Assembly: GCA_002411545.1 (NCBI GenBank)
Contig: DHTG01000057.1
Location: 17,749 to 28,127, forward strand
From: Bacteroidales bacterium UBA5266
GTDB lineage: Bacteria; Bacteroidota; Bacteroidia; Bacteroidales; WCHB1-69
Reading direction: 5' to 3'
DNA length: 10,379 nucleotides
Both the position numbers and the translations under genes were made by a program. The notes beneath the pieces are model-generated. The model saw only the letters and a list, made by a program, of their open reading frames with translations, did not search any database and was not told the origin of the DNA. Each line of letters begins with the position of its first letter. Position 1 is the stretch's first letter. This document shows positions 1-7,226 of the stretch, piece by piece.

Positions 1-851
1 CCACCCGCAGGAATATCGGCTGTTGCCAGAGCTCTTTGACTGGTATTTACAAAAAGCTTGACGGGTAATTTCTCTACCTTTTCCTCCGAGCTATTTTTCA
101 ATATCACATGCATATCAATGGTTTGACCAATAGTAAAAACAGGAGCATCGAACCAAAGAGTGTCGATATATACATTATTGACTTTATTGGCTTTTAAAGG
201 CACTATATTGACATAGGTTCCATTTTGCTCACTCATCTTTTCGAGCGAAGCCGTACTTTGTTGATAGTCTGAAATAAGAAATAAGTGTTTGTTATAACCT
301 TGTAATTCTTCCAACATTGAATATGCATATTGTACAACGGTATGCAAGCTTCGTGTTACCGCCGATATCTGCACCTCGTTGACTTCTTTTTTAAAAGCTT
401 CTTTCGAAAAGAAGTAGGTATGTTTAGCTTCGAAATCATTGGTGATGAGCATGAATTTGTCATCTTCGGCAAAAGCTTCGGCAATGGATATGGCTTTCTC
501 ACGGGCTTCATCCAACAAAGTGCCCCGCGAGGCAAGGCCTTCCATCGAAAATGAATTATCGATATAGATCCCTACATATTGCTTGCCTTGCAACATCAAC
601 GACTTATCCTGTTTTGGAATATACGGACGAGCAAAAGCCATGACAATGGCCGTAATTGCCAGTAATCTTAATGCCAGAACAATCAACTTCTTTACTTGTG
701 ATTGGTGTTTGGTTTGCTGCTGTAGGCTTTGTAAAAATTGGGTATTGGAAAAATAAAATATCTTATATTTCCTAAAATTAAATAAATGTACTATGATAGG
801 AATTACCAGCGCAAAAAGCCCAAATAAGAAAGAAGGATATAAGAATATCAT
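1..851 (-). CDS. BatA-domain (double-TM anchor) VWA-like membrane protein, 3' part outside window
   Basis: The reading frame opens with ATG at 851 and stays open to the window edge (283 codons seen), so the C-terminus is missing. Two hydrophobic segments near residues 3-22 and 55-73 flank a short basic/polar stretch (HLFNFRKYK at 22-30), the pattern of the Bacteroidota BatA N-terminal double-anchor domain. A von Willebrand A-like fold follows: the strand YVGIYIDNSFSM carries a MIDAS DxSxS motif (D98, S100, S102), and an ISDYQ strand near 193-197 could supply the later acidic residue. From about residue 240 the sequence turns beta-rich, as in Ig-like extensions of these proteins. It lies 11 bases after the gldA stop, so it is probably in the same transcript. 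Family members are inner-membrane proteins with no well-defined biochemical role. The family call is firm; the function is unknown. Confidence 0.8.
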   Translation of the reverse strand, partial: MIFLYPSFLFGLFALVIPIIVHLFNFRKYKIFYFSNTQFLQSLQQQTKHQSQVKKLIVLALRLLAITAIVMAFARPYIPKQDKSLMLQGKQYVGIYIDNSFSMEGLASRGTLLDEAREKAISIAEAFAEDDKFMLITNDFEAKHTYFFSKEAFKKEVNEVQISAVTRSLHTVVQYAYSMLEELQGYNKHLFLISDYQQSTASLEKMSEQNGTYVNIVPLKANKVNNVYIDTLWFDAPVFTIGQTIDMHVILKNSSEEKVEKLPVKLFVNTSQRALATADIPAG

Positions 852-862
852 GTGTTAAATCA

Positions 863-1765
863 CTAATTTTTCGTTAATTCATGAAAAATATTTTCCATAG
901 AATCGGTTTGGCGATGCAGATCGAGCAAAACAAGCCCTTCGTTCGATACCAGCTGTTGAATATCTTTACTCACATTTGTTTTTGATTCGATACGGTAGGT
1001 ATTATTGCCCAAATCTTTCACCGACAACACAGCCTGTATGGCTTTTACTTTTTGTATGGGCAAAGGCTTATCGACTTCCATTTGCAAAACAAAACGGGAA
1101 GAAAATTTCTTCTGTAAATTATCTATGCTATCGTCGGCTTTGATAATTCCTTTATCGATAATAATCACGCGGTCGCAAATAGCTTCGGCTTCCTGCATGA
1201 TATGGGTGGAAAACAATACGGTTTTGGTTTTTCCCATCTCTCTAATCAAATTACGAATGTCGATGAGCTGATTAGGGTCTAATCCGGAAGTCGGTTCATC
1301 TAAAATCAACACCTTTGGATCATGAATCAAGGCATGTGCCAATCCCACCCTTTGACGGTAGCCTTTCGATAAGGCGGCAATGCGCTTGTGTTGTTCTTTT
1401 TCCAAGCCGGTAAGGGCTATCATTTCTTGCACTCTTTGGGAAATATGATTCATTTTGTAGATACCGGCAACGAAAGCAAGACTTTCTTTAACATACATAT
1501 CCAAATACAAAGGATTATTTTCGGGCAGATAGCCTACCAGCTGCTTTACTTCAAGGGGATTATCGATAACATCCATATCACAAACGCTGGCAAAACCGGA
1601 TGTTTGCCGTTTGTAACAGGTGATGATTTTCATCATGGTCGACTTTCCAGCGCCGTTAGGACCCAATAAACCGACAATCTCGCCCGGCTTTACGGTAAAT
1701 GATACCTTGTCTAAAGCCTTTTGAGTGTCATATATTTTCGTTATATTTTTTACAATTATCGACAT
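863..1765 (-). CDS. gldA: GldA-type ABC transporter ATP-binding protein
   Basis: This 300-aa protein is a complete ABC ATPase. Walker A is GPNGAGKST at 35-43, the signature is the variant LSKGYRQRV at 132-140, Walker B is VLILDEPTSGLD at 152-163 with catalytic Glu157, and the switch His is H188 in STHIM. The Q-loop region reads GYLPE, as in many ABC-2/CcmA-type exporters. A C-terminal extension of about 85 residues ends in DSMENIFHELTKN. Length and sequence fit GldA, which in gliding Flavobacteria pairs with the membrane proteins GldF and GldG. No permease gene is next to it here, so its partner must be elsewhere if it works as a transporter. The stop is TAG at 863-865 and the BatA-domain gene follows closely. 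Many non-gliding Bacteroidota carry this gene, so it does not show motility. The ABC call is certain; the GldA assignment is likely. Confidence 0.85.
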   Translation of the reverse strand: MSIIVKNITKIYDTQKALDKVSFTVKPGEIVGLLGPNGAGKSTMMKIITCYKRQTSGFASVCDMDVIDNPLEVKQLVGYLPENNPLYLDMYVKESLAFVAGIYKMNHISQRVQEMIALTGLEKEQHKRIAALSKGYRQRVGLAHALIHDPKVLILDEPTSGLDPNQLIDIRNLIREMGKTKTVLFSTHIMQEAEAICDRVIIIDKGIIKADDSIDNLQKKFSSRFVLQMEVDKPLPIQKVKAIQAVLSVKDLGNNTYRIESKTNVSKDIQQLVSNEGLVLLDLHRQTDSMENIFHELTKN

Positions 1766-1791
1766 GTTGTTTTATTTCTTTTTTTAAGAAG

Positions 1792-1824
1792 CAAAAATAC
1801 ATAAAATTGTGAAATCAGCAGCAA
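1792..1824 (-). promoter_or_regulatory. Candidate Bacteroidota promoter for gldA and the BatA-domain gene
   Basis: On the minus strand TATTTTTG (plus coordinates 1792-1799) matches the -7 consensus TAnnTTTG and lies 26 bases before the gldA ATG. A TTG-containing stretch near 1822-1824 is a weak -33 candidate, about 22 bases upstream of the -7 box. No clear Shine-Dalgarno sequence precedes the ATG. Confidence 0.5.
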
Positions 1825-1867
1825 CAAGAATGCAATTACAAAATGAATTATACATGAAGTCGCAATT

Positions 1868-1920
1868 CGCAAGACAATGCATGAAAAAAGCTGACAACTG
1901 ATATTTTTTTTGTCTTACGA
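1868..1920 (-). terminator. Possible terminator hairpin after the MBOAT cassette
   Basis: Just past the MBOAT stop, minus-strand CGTAAGACA (1912-1920 region) can pair with TGTCTTGCG (1868-1876) over 9 bp including one G-T wobble. An inner A-run and T-run can extend the stem with bulges. The loop is long and no clean U-tract follows the distal arm, so this is a weak terminator candidate. The inverted repeat itself is directly visible. Confidence 0.35.
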
Positions 1921-1925
1921 GTTAT

Positions 1926-3785
1926 TTAAAACTGAAAATAAATAAATGCTTGCAAATCGGCGGTGATAAATTGATAGATAAAAAAGACCGATACTACCAC
2001 TGCCATCAATTGAACGACTTGCGGCATCATGGCAAAATTAATGCGGTACCAACGTTTCCATCGTTCCGGCAGCCAGTGGATAATCATTCCTATTGCAAAT
2101 AAAATAAAAATATTGCTATACTCATATAAGATAGAAGGTATCAAGGAAAAATCCCATTTACTACCGATTTGATTCACCATATTTTTTGCGGTATTCCAGG
2201 CTGCTTCGTTGGCTTCGGCCGGATTGAGATTAGAACCCGAACGAAAAAACAAGCGGGTAAAGGTGATAAATACAAATGTCAAGAATATACCCCAGGCACG
2301 ATTGACATATTTCAAGGGTCGGTTTTTGAAAAACAAACGATATAACATATTAATAAATGTGCCGAAAAAAAGTATCCCCGACCATATCCACCCGATGGTG
2401 TAAATAGGTTGTGGAAAGAAATAGTCGAGTGCATACAACAATACAAACAAAGCCAAGGTAATAACGGTTTGTTGATACACACTACGGTTCCGCCAAAACT
2501 TAAAGGATAAAATACCAATGCCATTAAGTCCGCCCCATATCATAAAATTCCAGCTAGCCCCGTGCCATAGGCCTCCTAACAACATAGTGTTCATTAAATT
2601 GATATTTGTTACTATGCCACGTCGCGCCGATGATGAAAAAATAAAGACTACTACAAGAATAGAAATCAAAACAATTACACTGATGGTTACCCATAAGGTA
2701 TTGGCCAGAAAAACAATAATCATTAATATCAATAGAATAACAAAATATGAAGCAAAGGTCCCTTTACGATTTCCACCCAGAGGTATATAGAGATAATCTT
2801 TCAGCCAGGTCGACAAAGATATGTGCCAGCGTTTCCAAAAGTTACCCGGATTGGTGGCTTTATAGGGAGAATTGAAGTTCTGAGGCAAGGTAAATCCCAT
2901 CAACAAAGCAACCCCGATAGCGATATCGGTATAACCTGAAAAATCGGCATATACTTGCAAGGAATAGCCGAACAAGGCCATCAAATTTTCGAATCCGGTA
3001 TACATCATGGGATTGGTAAACACTCTGTCGATAAAATTAACGGCAAGATAATCACTTAACACCATTTTCTTTATCATACCGTTTAAAATCCAGAACAAAG
3101 CAATGCCAAATTGTTTTTTCGAAAGATAAAACTTCTGATAAATTTGAGGTACAAATTCATTCGCTCTTACAATGGGACCGGCCACTAATTGCGGAAAGAA
3201 AGTTACGTAGAAACCGAAATCCATTATATTGGTAACCGGTTGCACCCTTTTCCTGTATACATCGAGTATATAGCTGATAATTTGAAAGGTAAAAAAAGAT
3301 ATTCCGACCGGAAGCAAAATAACATCGACGGTAAAATGTGTACCAGCCATATTATTGCTCCATTGTGCCAGATAGTTAATAACAATATTCTCCGTATGAA
3401 ATAAATTATTATACACATCGGTAAAGAAATAGGCATATTTAAAATAACACATTACACCCAAATTCAGGATCACGCTGATGGCAACACCCATTTTTTTCTT
3501 AGCTTTTGTGTTGGCTTTAAAGATATATTTACCGAGAAAAAAATTAAATATCACGGCAAAAATCAACATAAGCACAAAAAGACCGCTGGTTTTAAAATAA
3601 AAAAACAAACTCACAAAAAACAAAAAGGCACTTCGAAGCAAACGTTTGTTATACAATAAACTAAATCCCGCAAACACGATAGCAAAAAAAGCCCAAAAAT
3701 AAAACTGGGTAAACAACAAAGGTTGTGCCTCATTGAATGAAAATATTTTTTGCAAATAAGCAAGTATATTATTTAATTCCATCAT
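1926..3785 (-). CDS. MBOAT-family membrane-bound O-acyltransferase (AlgI/DltB/PatA-like)
   Basis: This 619-aa polytopic membrane protein has many hydrophobic segments from about residue 27 to 605. MBOAT hallmarks are clear: FFPQLVAGPIVR at 196-207, the block FWKRWHISLSTWLKDYLYIPLGG at 316-338 with His321, and LLGGLWHGASWNF at 402-414 with the expected catalytic His408. Family members pass acyl groups from a cytoplasmic donor across the inner membrane to extracytoplasmic acceptors such as alginate, peptidoglycan or teichoic acid. It is longer than typical AlgI (about 470-520 aa). Part of the excess is a roughly 50-residue, mostly hydrophobic stretch (about 344-390) between the two His motifs; the rest is a C-terminal extension with more membrane segments. 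The start overlaps the upstream SGNH gene by 17 bases. A second ATG directly follows the first (3782), so the start could shift by one residue. The family is certain; acceptor and acyl group are unknown. Confidence 0.93.
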   Translation of the reverse strand: MMELNNILAYLQKIFSFNEAQPLLFTQFYFWAFFAIVFAGFSLLYNKRLLRSAFLFFVSLFFYFKTSGLFVLMLIFAVIFNFFLGKYIFKANTKAKKKMGVAISVILNLGVMCYFKYAYFFTDVYNNLFHTENIVINYLAQWSNNMAGTHFTVDVILLPVGISFFTFQIISYILDVYRKRVQPVTNIMDFGFYVTFFPQLVAGPIVRANEFVPQIYQKFYLSKKQFGIALFWILNGMIKKMVLSDYLAVNFIDRVFTNPMMYTGFENLMALFGYSLQVYADFSGYTDIAIGVALLMGFTLPQNFNSPYKATNPGNFWKRWHISLSTWLKDYLYIPLGGNRKGTFASYFVILLILMIIVFLANTLWVTISVIVLISILVVVFIFSSSARRGIVTNINLMNTMLLGGLWHGASWNFMIWGGLNGIGILSFKFWRNRSVYQQTVITLALFVLLYALDYFFPQPIYTIGWIWSGILFFGTFINMLYRLFFKNRPLKYVNRAWGIFLTFVFITFTRLFFRSGSNLNPAEANEAAWNTAKNMVNQIGSKWDFSLIPSILYEYSNIFILFAIGMIIHWLPERWKRWYRINFAMMPQVVQLMAVVVSVFFIYQFITADLQAFIYFQF

Positions 3786-5022
3786 ACGGTGTTTTCTCTG
3801 TCAAATAATCCAAATAGGATTTCATGAGTGCATTATAAAACAAATCACCCAAGAGTTTATATCCTTGATTGGTAAAATGTATCTTATCTCTTTTGGCCAA
3901 ACCATTTGTTTCCCATACTTTCATAGATTCCAGCCCACCCATGATGCGAAACAAATTCCACACTCCGCTATGGTAGGTCTGTGCTAATTGCATAAAAGCC
4001 TGTTCTGCCAACAAAGCATTTGTATTGTTGTAATAACGTCGTCTATGACGTTTATAACTGTCATTATTGGTAATAAAAATAAATTCACAATCGGGCGAAA
4101 CACGACGTATAGATTCTATCAATGCTTTATAATTCTGTATAAAAATGAGGGTGTCAAAACTATCACCACTCGCATCGTTAATGCCGATGGCGAAAATACA
4201 AAGGTCAGGCTTGATAAAAGCTAAATCATTTTCGAACAATTCACATTTCAGGTATGAAGGCACTGATGCTCCATTCACACCAACGCTATGATAGCTTATC
4301 CCCGGTAATTGATTTTCGAAAATAAAGCCACGCAAATAAAAAGGTTCCCAGACGCTATCACAGGGAATAAATTTCACATAAAAAGAATCAATGTAAGAGG
4401 GTAAATTAAAAAGATAGGATTTAGTAATAGGATCATACTCCCCGTCGAAAACACCTACAGCTGTTTGCATGACAGGTTTTACCTGTTGAGAATCACTATA
4501 GCCCAACAAACGAATACGGTCAAAATCAAAACATATGCCATCGTTATTACGCATACTCATTCCAACCATAGCCTCTTCATCTTGTGCTACAATCAACATG
4601 CCGGTCAAACCCAAAGGATAGGGTATTTCTCTGTTAACATTGCGATAGGCATCCCATTTCCCTTCATAGAAAGTTTTGTAATTATAAGGATTATTTGTTT
4701 TAGCAGCCGAAAAGGGAAATGCAATTCCCCTATTCGCCGTCAGGTGAGGATATACATTTAATAAATTGGTACGTAAAGTATGAGAAAATACCCCCGCTTG
4801 TACATGAGAACCTCCTATATGCAATATATTTACAGTTCCTTCCCCTTCGAAAAACAAGGTATCCCATTTCTGAAAAAAATTAGTCAGGGTATTGACTTGA
4901 GGAAAAAACAAATAATTCGTTTCGAACGACATCATAGAAGTATCAATCGGAATGAAAAGCGATTGAGATTTCACACTTAGCGATAGGAATAAGCCTATAA
5001 GGAAGGCGTAATATTTTTTCAT
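3769..5022 (-). CDS. Secreted SGNH/GDSL-type hydrolase or acetyltransferase (second cassette gene)
   Basis: This 417-aa protein has an N-terminal signal peptide (MKKYYAFLIGLFLSLSVKSQS, likely cut near residue 20), so it should act in the periplasm or beyond. SGNH blocks are recognisable: block I HIGGSHVQAG at 68-77 with presumed nucleophile Ser72; a block II-like GVNGA at 248-252; block III FAIGINDASG at 277-286 with Asn282; and block V RDKIHF at 378-383 with Asp379 and His382. Block I has Gly where the usual GDS motif has Asp; that Asp is not the catalytic one, so activity is still expected. About 170 residues, partly beta-rich, separate blocks I and II. The ATG shares one base with the stop of the upstream SGNH gene (TAATG), and the 3' end overlaps the MBOAT start. 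Context suggests it acts with the MBOAT in adding or removing O-acyl groups. The fold is well supported; esterase versus transferase cannot be decided. Confidence 0.85.
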   Translation of the reverse strand: MKKYYAFLIGLFLSLSVKSQSLFIPIDTSMMSFETNYLFFPQVNTLTNFFQKWDTLFFEGEGTVNILHIGGSHVQAGVFSHTLRTNLLNVYPHLTANRGIAFPFSAAKTNNPYNYKTFYEGKWDAYRNVNREIPYPLGLTGMLIVAQDEEAMVGMSMRNNDGICFDFDRIRLLGYSDSQQVKPVMQTAVGVFDGEYDPITKSYLFNLPSYIDSFYVKFIPCDSVWEPFYLRGFIFENQLPGISYHSVGVNGASVPSYLKCELFENDLAFIKPDLCIFAIGINDASGDSFDTLIFIQNYKALIESIRRVSPDCEFIFITNNDSYKRHRRRYYNNTNALLAEQAFMQLAQTYHSGVWNLFRIMGGLESMKVWETNGLAKRDKIHFTNQGYKLLGDLFYNALMKSYLDYLTEKTPYDGIK

Positions 5023-6458
5023 TAATCCAGTTGCATAAATTTATCTATCAACTCAGTATTTTGAGATTTACGCAGAGTATAAAAATCATAGTGCATCAAA
5101 AAGGAATTGGAGAATATTTGAGCAATTTCGTAGGCACCGGCTTCGGTAAAGTGGACATAATCAGGTCCGGCCCAAGCAGGTTGATGTTTTACCCATTGAA
5201 TCATAGAGTTTTTTCCACCCATCACTTGAAACAAATCCCAATAGGCTGCCCCGTTTTTCAATACGGTTTGTTTTAAAGCTTCGTTTAATTCGGGGAGAAA
5301 GGGATATGTTTGAATTTTTCCATTCACCCGTTTAGCCATATCCGAAGGCCCAATGAACAAAATTTCGGCTTTCGGATTTACCCGTTTTAAATAATGTATC
5401 TGTCGACTAATATTTTTCATGTAACGATCGATGGATTTTTCATTATTAATTTGCGGCATCATATTCCCTCCAAATTGCATAATAATTAAAGCTACATTTA
5501 ATTGCTCATACGATTGGGCTAAGGTAGTCGAGTCTATACGTGTAAAAATGGTACCCGAACAACCACGCATAGGCACATTGCTTACCGTAACACCATTTTT
5601 ACCACTCATAGAAACACCATAAATTTCGGCTGTTCCATTTAACGTTAAGCTAACACGCGATACAGGTTCGGGAAATTCCCATTTCAATACCGTAACTCCT
5701 CTCCTATCACCTTGTATAGTGTGAGTTTTCCCTTTACAGCTTGCGGTAAAACCGGCTTTATTGTTTCCTACAATTAATTGTATGACCTGAAATGTTTTCG
5801 AATTTTTTTGAGCTTGTTTATAATTACTGCTCCCTACATTTATGGTTGCATTGGAATAGAGTTGAGCAAAAGTAGCTAAGAGTCCGTAGCGTCGATGAGG
5901 TGCACGAGGTTGAGAAGTGTCTCCATAAACTACATAGCGCTGTAAACCACCAACATAAGACTGACTTACACTAAAAGACGGAATGGTCTGAATGGGTGGA
6001 ACGATACCGGCACCTATTCCTCCGAATTGTTCTTGTAAACGTTGACGTAATAAACTCGAAATCCTATCCATTTCTATTTGTGAATCACCGTAATGCATAA
6101 TATGTATTACATTATTTTTCCCGTTTTTTTCCAGGGTGGCAAATAGCTTATCGTAAAATGTATAATCATTATTTGGAAAATAAATACGCGTTACATCATG
6201 TTTGACGTATTGTTTATAATATTTCAAACTATCAACCGTAGATTGTATGGCTTGTAGGTTTTTTTTCTGTTGTAAATCATGGACGCTTTTATCTACATTC
6301 AAAAGTTCATCCTCCGTACTTACTATAACCGCTGCCGGAGCAGGAAAACGCAGGGTAATATTGCCTAGTGCAATCCCTTCGGGAGGGAATACACTACCTA
6401 TAACAGCTAAAACAATAAAACATAAAAAAATAAATAATAATACTTTATACGGTCTCAT
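5022..6458 (-). CDS. Membrane-anchored SGNH/GDSL-type hydrolase or acetyltransferase (first cassette gene)
   Basis: This 478-aa protein begins with one hydrophobic segment (about residues 5-24, after MRPYK) with no obvious cleavage site or lipobox. It is probably a type II membrane anchor with the rest in the periplasm. Block I is HYGDSQIEMDR at 122-132 with Ser126. Block III appears as MQFGGNMM at 327-334 with Asn332. Block V is GPDYVHF at 431-437 with Asp433 and His436. Between blocks I and III lie about 200 residues, including a beta-rich stretch (about 205-285) that could be an inserted carbohydrate-binding-like domain, as described for Neisseria Ape1; that comparison is inference. The C-terminal third resembles the neighbouring SGNH protein (shared MGG..SM..W and block V context). 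It is first in the three-gene cassette, with a candidate promoter 41 bases upstream. The SGNH fold is well supported; the substrate is unknown. Confidence 0.85.
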   Translation of the reverse strand: MRPYKVLLFIFLCFIVLAVIGSVFPPEGIALGNITLRFPAPAAVIVSTEDELLNVDKSVHDLQQKKNLQAIQSTVDSLKYYKQYVKHDVTRIYFPNNDYTFYDKLFATLEKNGKNNVIHIMHYGDSQIEMDRISSLLRQRLQEQFGGIGAGIVPPIQTIPSFSVSQSYVGGLQRYVVYGDTSQPRAPHRRYGLLATFAQLYSNATINVGSSNYKQAQKNSKTFQVIQLIVGNNKAGFTASCKGKTHTIQGDRRGVTVLKWEFPEPVSRVSLTLNGTAEIYGVSMSGKNGVTVSNVPMRGCSGTIFTRIDSTTLAQSYEQLNVALIIMQFGGNMMPQINNEKSIDRYMKNISRQIHYLKRVNPKAEILFIGPSDMAKRVNGKIQTYPFLPELNEALKQTVLKNGAAYWDLFQVMGGKNSMIQWVKHQPAWAGPDYVHFTEAGAYEIAQIFSNSFLMHYDFYTLRKSQNTELIDKFMQLD

Positions 6459-6499
6459 TTTTTATTTATCCTTTAAAAAACTTAATTGCTAACAGGGGG

Positions 6500-6531
6500 C
6501 AAAAGTATAAAAAAATAGGATATTGTTTAAA
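6500..6531 (-). promoter_or_regulatory. Candidate promoter for the SGNH-SGNH-MBOAT cassette
   Basis: On the minus strand TACTTTTG (6500-6507) matches TAnnTTTG exactly. TTTA (6528-6531) sits 20 bases upstream and is one base off the -33 consensus TTTG. The -7 box is 41 bases before the ATG at 6458. An AAAGGA-like purine run (about 6468-6474) lies roughly 10 bases before the ATG and may serve as a ribosome binding site. Confidence 0.6.
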
Positions 6532-6843
6532 CAGAAAGCATAAAAATTATAAAATGCCTTCAATATGCATACTTAGTCTTTATAAATATGTATTTATTTC
6601 GATTTAAATTCCCATTTACATTAAGCAAATATACAGCTGAGGACAGATACATAGACTATAACTTGTACTCAAAACAATGCGTTTTCAGCATATGTTTTCA
6701 TCTCTTTTATGAAAAATCGAAATAATAAATAGAAGGGATTTAAGTTATGTGAAAAAATAATTTAAGATAAAATCCAAAATTACAACAAGATAGATAGTGT
6801 AATTTTAAATAAAAAAAACAAAAAATTATGTATAAAAAATTTA
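6532..6843. other. AT-rich divergent intergenic region without a recognisable gene
   Basis: Between the cassette promoter and the rpsO promoter lie about 310 strongly AT-rich bases. The only ATG-started frames I followed are under 20 codons (for example from 6554 and 6678 on the plus strand) and lack a ribosome binding site. I see no tRNA, rRNA, riboswitch-like conserved fold or tandem repeat. The one clear structure is the spaced inverted repeat listed separately. The stretch probably serves as regulatory or spacer DNA for the two divergent units. Confidence 0.6.
6594..6725. repeat. 12-bp perfect inverted repeat with 108-base spacer
   Basis: TTATTTCGATTT at 6594-6605 is exactly complementary in reverse to AAATCGAAATAA at 6714-6725. 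The similarity extends outward with a small gap (TATTTA on the left, TAAATA on the right). The spacer is too long for a simple terminator. It could be a pair of operator half-regions or chance in AT-rich DNA. Confidence 0.5.
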
Positions 6844-6851
6844 TATCTTTG
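6844..6851 (+). promoter_or_regulatory. Candidate -7 promoter box for rpsO
   Basis: TATCTTTG matches TAnnTTTG exactly and lies 53 bases before the rpsO ATG, giving a leader of about 45-50 bases. No convincing -33 TTTG is seen at the usual 19-21 base distance; that region is A-rich. Confidence 0.6.
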
Positions 6852-6889
6852 CACACTTAAAAAATATAAGAGGTAAAGAAATAAATTTT

Positions 6890-6896
6890 AAAGGAA
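6890..6896 (+). promoter_or_regulatory. Ribosome binding site of rpsO
   Basis: AAAGGAA ends about 8 bases before the rpsO ATG at 6905. It is one of the few Shine-Dalgarno-like sequences at a gene start in this window and supports that start. An AGAGGT earlier in the leader (about 6869-6874) is too far from the ATG to act directly. Confidence 0.5.
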
Positions 6897-6904
6897 ATTC
6901 AATT

Positions 6905-7174
6905 ATGTATTTGACACCTGAAGTAAAGAAAAACATTTTCAAAGAATATGGTCAATCTGAATTTGACACCGGTTCAATTGATGGACAAGTAGCCTTATTT
7001 ACTTTTCGCATCCGACATTTAACCGAACACGTTAAATCAAACAAAAAAGACGCCGTAACAGAACGTTCCTTGGTACGTTTAGTAGGAAAAAGAAGAAAAC
7101 TTCTTGATTATTTAAAGAGAAAAGACATTGAAAAATACCGAGAACTGATTAAGAAATTAAATATCCGAAAATAA
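6905..7174 (+). CDS. rpsO: 30S ribosomal protein S15
   Basis: This 89-aa protein has the normal S15 length and its conserved pattern: FDTGSIDGQVALFTFRIRHL at 20-39, LTEHVKSNKKD at 39-49, and LVGKRRKLLDYLKRKDIEKY at 59-78, ending in NIRK. S15 binds the central domain of 16S rRNA early in 30S assembly. A -7 box and a Shine-Dalgarno-like AAAGGA precede the start. pnp follows on the same strand after a terminator-like hairpin, the same order as in enterobacteria and many other bacteria. In E. coli S15 represses its own translation through an mRNA pseudoknot; whether this holds here cannot be read from the sequence. Confidence 0.97.
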   Translation: MYLTPEVKKNIFKEYGQSEFDTGSIDGQVALFTFRIRHLTEHVKSNKKDAVTERSLVRLVGKRRKLLDYLKRKDIEKYRELIKKLNIRK

Positions 7175-7192
7175 CCCTTGAATTTCAAAAGC

Positions 7193-7226
7193 AAAAAAGG
7201 CACTATCTGAAAGGTTGCCTTTTTTT
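7193..7226 (+). terminator. Rho-independent terminator/attenuator between rpsO and pnp
   Basis: AAAAAAGGCA (7193-7202) pairs perfectly with TGCCTTTTTT (7216-7225) around a 13-base loop, and the T-run gives the U-tract. It starts 19 bases after the rpsO stop and ends 24 bases before the pnp ATG. No TAnnTTTG box is visible between hairpin and pnp, so pnp probably depends on read-through. Confidence 0.8.

Noticed and set aside
2209..2790. Open frames on the plus strand opposite the MBOAT gene (2209-2403 and 2518-2790)
   Set aside because: They are antisense to a well-conserved gene and have low-complexity translations with no recognisable domain.
6554..6715. Very short ATG-started frames in the divergent intergenic region
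   Set aside because: They are under 20 codons, lack a ribosome binding site and show no coding-like composition.
6541..6843. Possible tRNA, riboswitch, origin or CRISPR in the long AT-rich gap
   Set aside because: No cloverleaf, conserved aptamer pattern, DnaA-box cluster or regularly spaced repeat could be found by eye.
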